Positions 41,719-41,778 of a stretch of 41,778 nt of DNA are shown here, piece after piece. The position numbers were made by a program, and so were the translations under genes. The stretch spans positions 1 to 41,778 of the forward strand of contig CAYFLR010000051.1 of NCBI GenBank assembly GCA_964343805.1, in the 5' to 3' direction. The DNA comes from CAYFLR01 sp964343805 (GTDB lineage Bacteria; Bdellovibrionota_B; Oligoflexia; CAYFLR01). Under the pieces are notes generated by a model that was not told where the DNA came from, ran no database searches, and saw only the letters and a list, made by a program, of their open reading frames with translations. Each line of letters starts with the position of its first letter. Position 1 is the first letter of the stretch.

Positions 41719-41778
41719 ACAGTACGAACATAGTACGGATTGGATGAGATTTTTGAAGCTAACACAGCTGATTCTGAG
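41719..41778. repeat. Direct repeat, copy 2, reaching the window end
   Basis: Second copy, ending at the last base. The maximal exact match is 55 bp. Between the copies is 53 nt; TGAGATTTT in the unit can pair with AAAATCTCA about 70 nt later. A tandem array may continue beyond the edge. Confidence 0.95.

Noticed and set aside
41606..41778. CRISPR array at the right end
   Set aside because: Repeats are 60 bp with a 53-bp interval and only two copies are visible; the size does not fit CRISPR repeats and no cas gene is near.

Overview
The window looks like a piece of an AT-rich Gram-negative chromosome, most likely a Bdellovibrionota or other deltaproteobacteria-like lineage. That placement is inference. 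It rests on the very high density of predicted lipoproteins (about ten in 42 kb), an OmpA-size beta-barrel of the type common in Myxococcota and Bdellovibrionota, MASE3 and Cys-rich GAF sensor kinase architecture, many secreted proteins I cannot assign, and possible sigma-54 and sigma-28 promoters. Four runs of exactly 10 N lie inside genes. The last 55 bases exactly repeat a segment 113 bases upstream. Both suggest a scaffold from a short-read assembly, so several broken genes may be artefacts.

Layout. 1-991 (minus) is the start of a large surface lipoprotein that runs off the left edge. 1236-4347 (plus) holds a frameshifted outer-membrane barrel, a secreted protein, an orphan ExbD/TolR and a matrixin-type metalloprotease lipoprotein. 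4394-4543 (minus) is a short yacG gene. A sigma-54-type promoter precedes two very small conserved-looking proteins (4837-5381), which end at a terminator. hflK-hflC follow, then tRNA-Gln with its own promoter and terminator, then a structured patch carrying a decayed second tRNA-Gln copy (7679-7744).

7847-18650 is rich in lipoproteins and includes a GNAT acetyltransferase. It also holds a metzincin-like lipoprotein gene whose reading frame continues in the -1 frame after a dnaX-type slippery heptamer. That extended frame carries a C-terminal sorting-like motif and runs, without a stop, into a second lipoprotein. A MASE3-PAS-GAF histidine kinase overlapping a methyltransferase, and a lipoprotein with collagen-like repeats, complete this part.

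18654-30103 contains an O-antigen ligase/polymerase-like membrane protein (interrupted by N), a probable envelope protein, two large secreted proteins of unknown function on the minus strand, a PEGA/TPR and a BamE-like lipoprotein, an App1-like (DUF2183) phosphatase with a possible leaderless promoter, and xseA-xseB. 30249-34243 is a ferredoxin-xdhA-xdhB operon, a complete purine-type xanthine dehydrogenase apart from two N gaps. Then come a stand-alone receiver domain, a lipoprotein, a twice-broken oligoendopeptidase F, and a 1269-residue secreted coiled-coil protein. A direct repeat follows and reaches the right edge.

The most interesting points are the possible programmed -1 frameshift at 12696-12702, the sorting-motif/lipobox junction at 13515-13655, the tRNA-Gln relic, the coiled-coil protein with glycine-periodic segments, and the terminal repeat.
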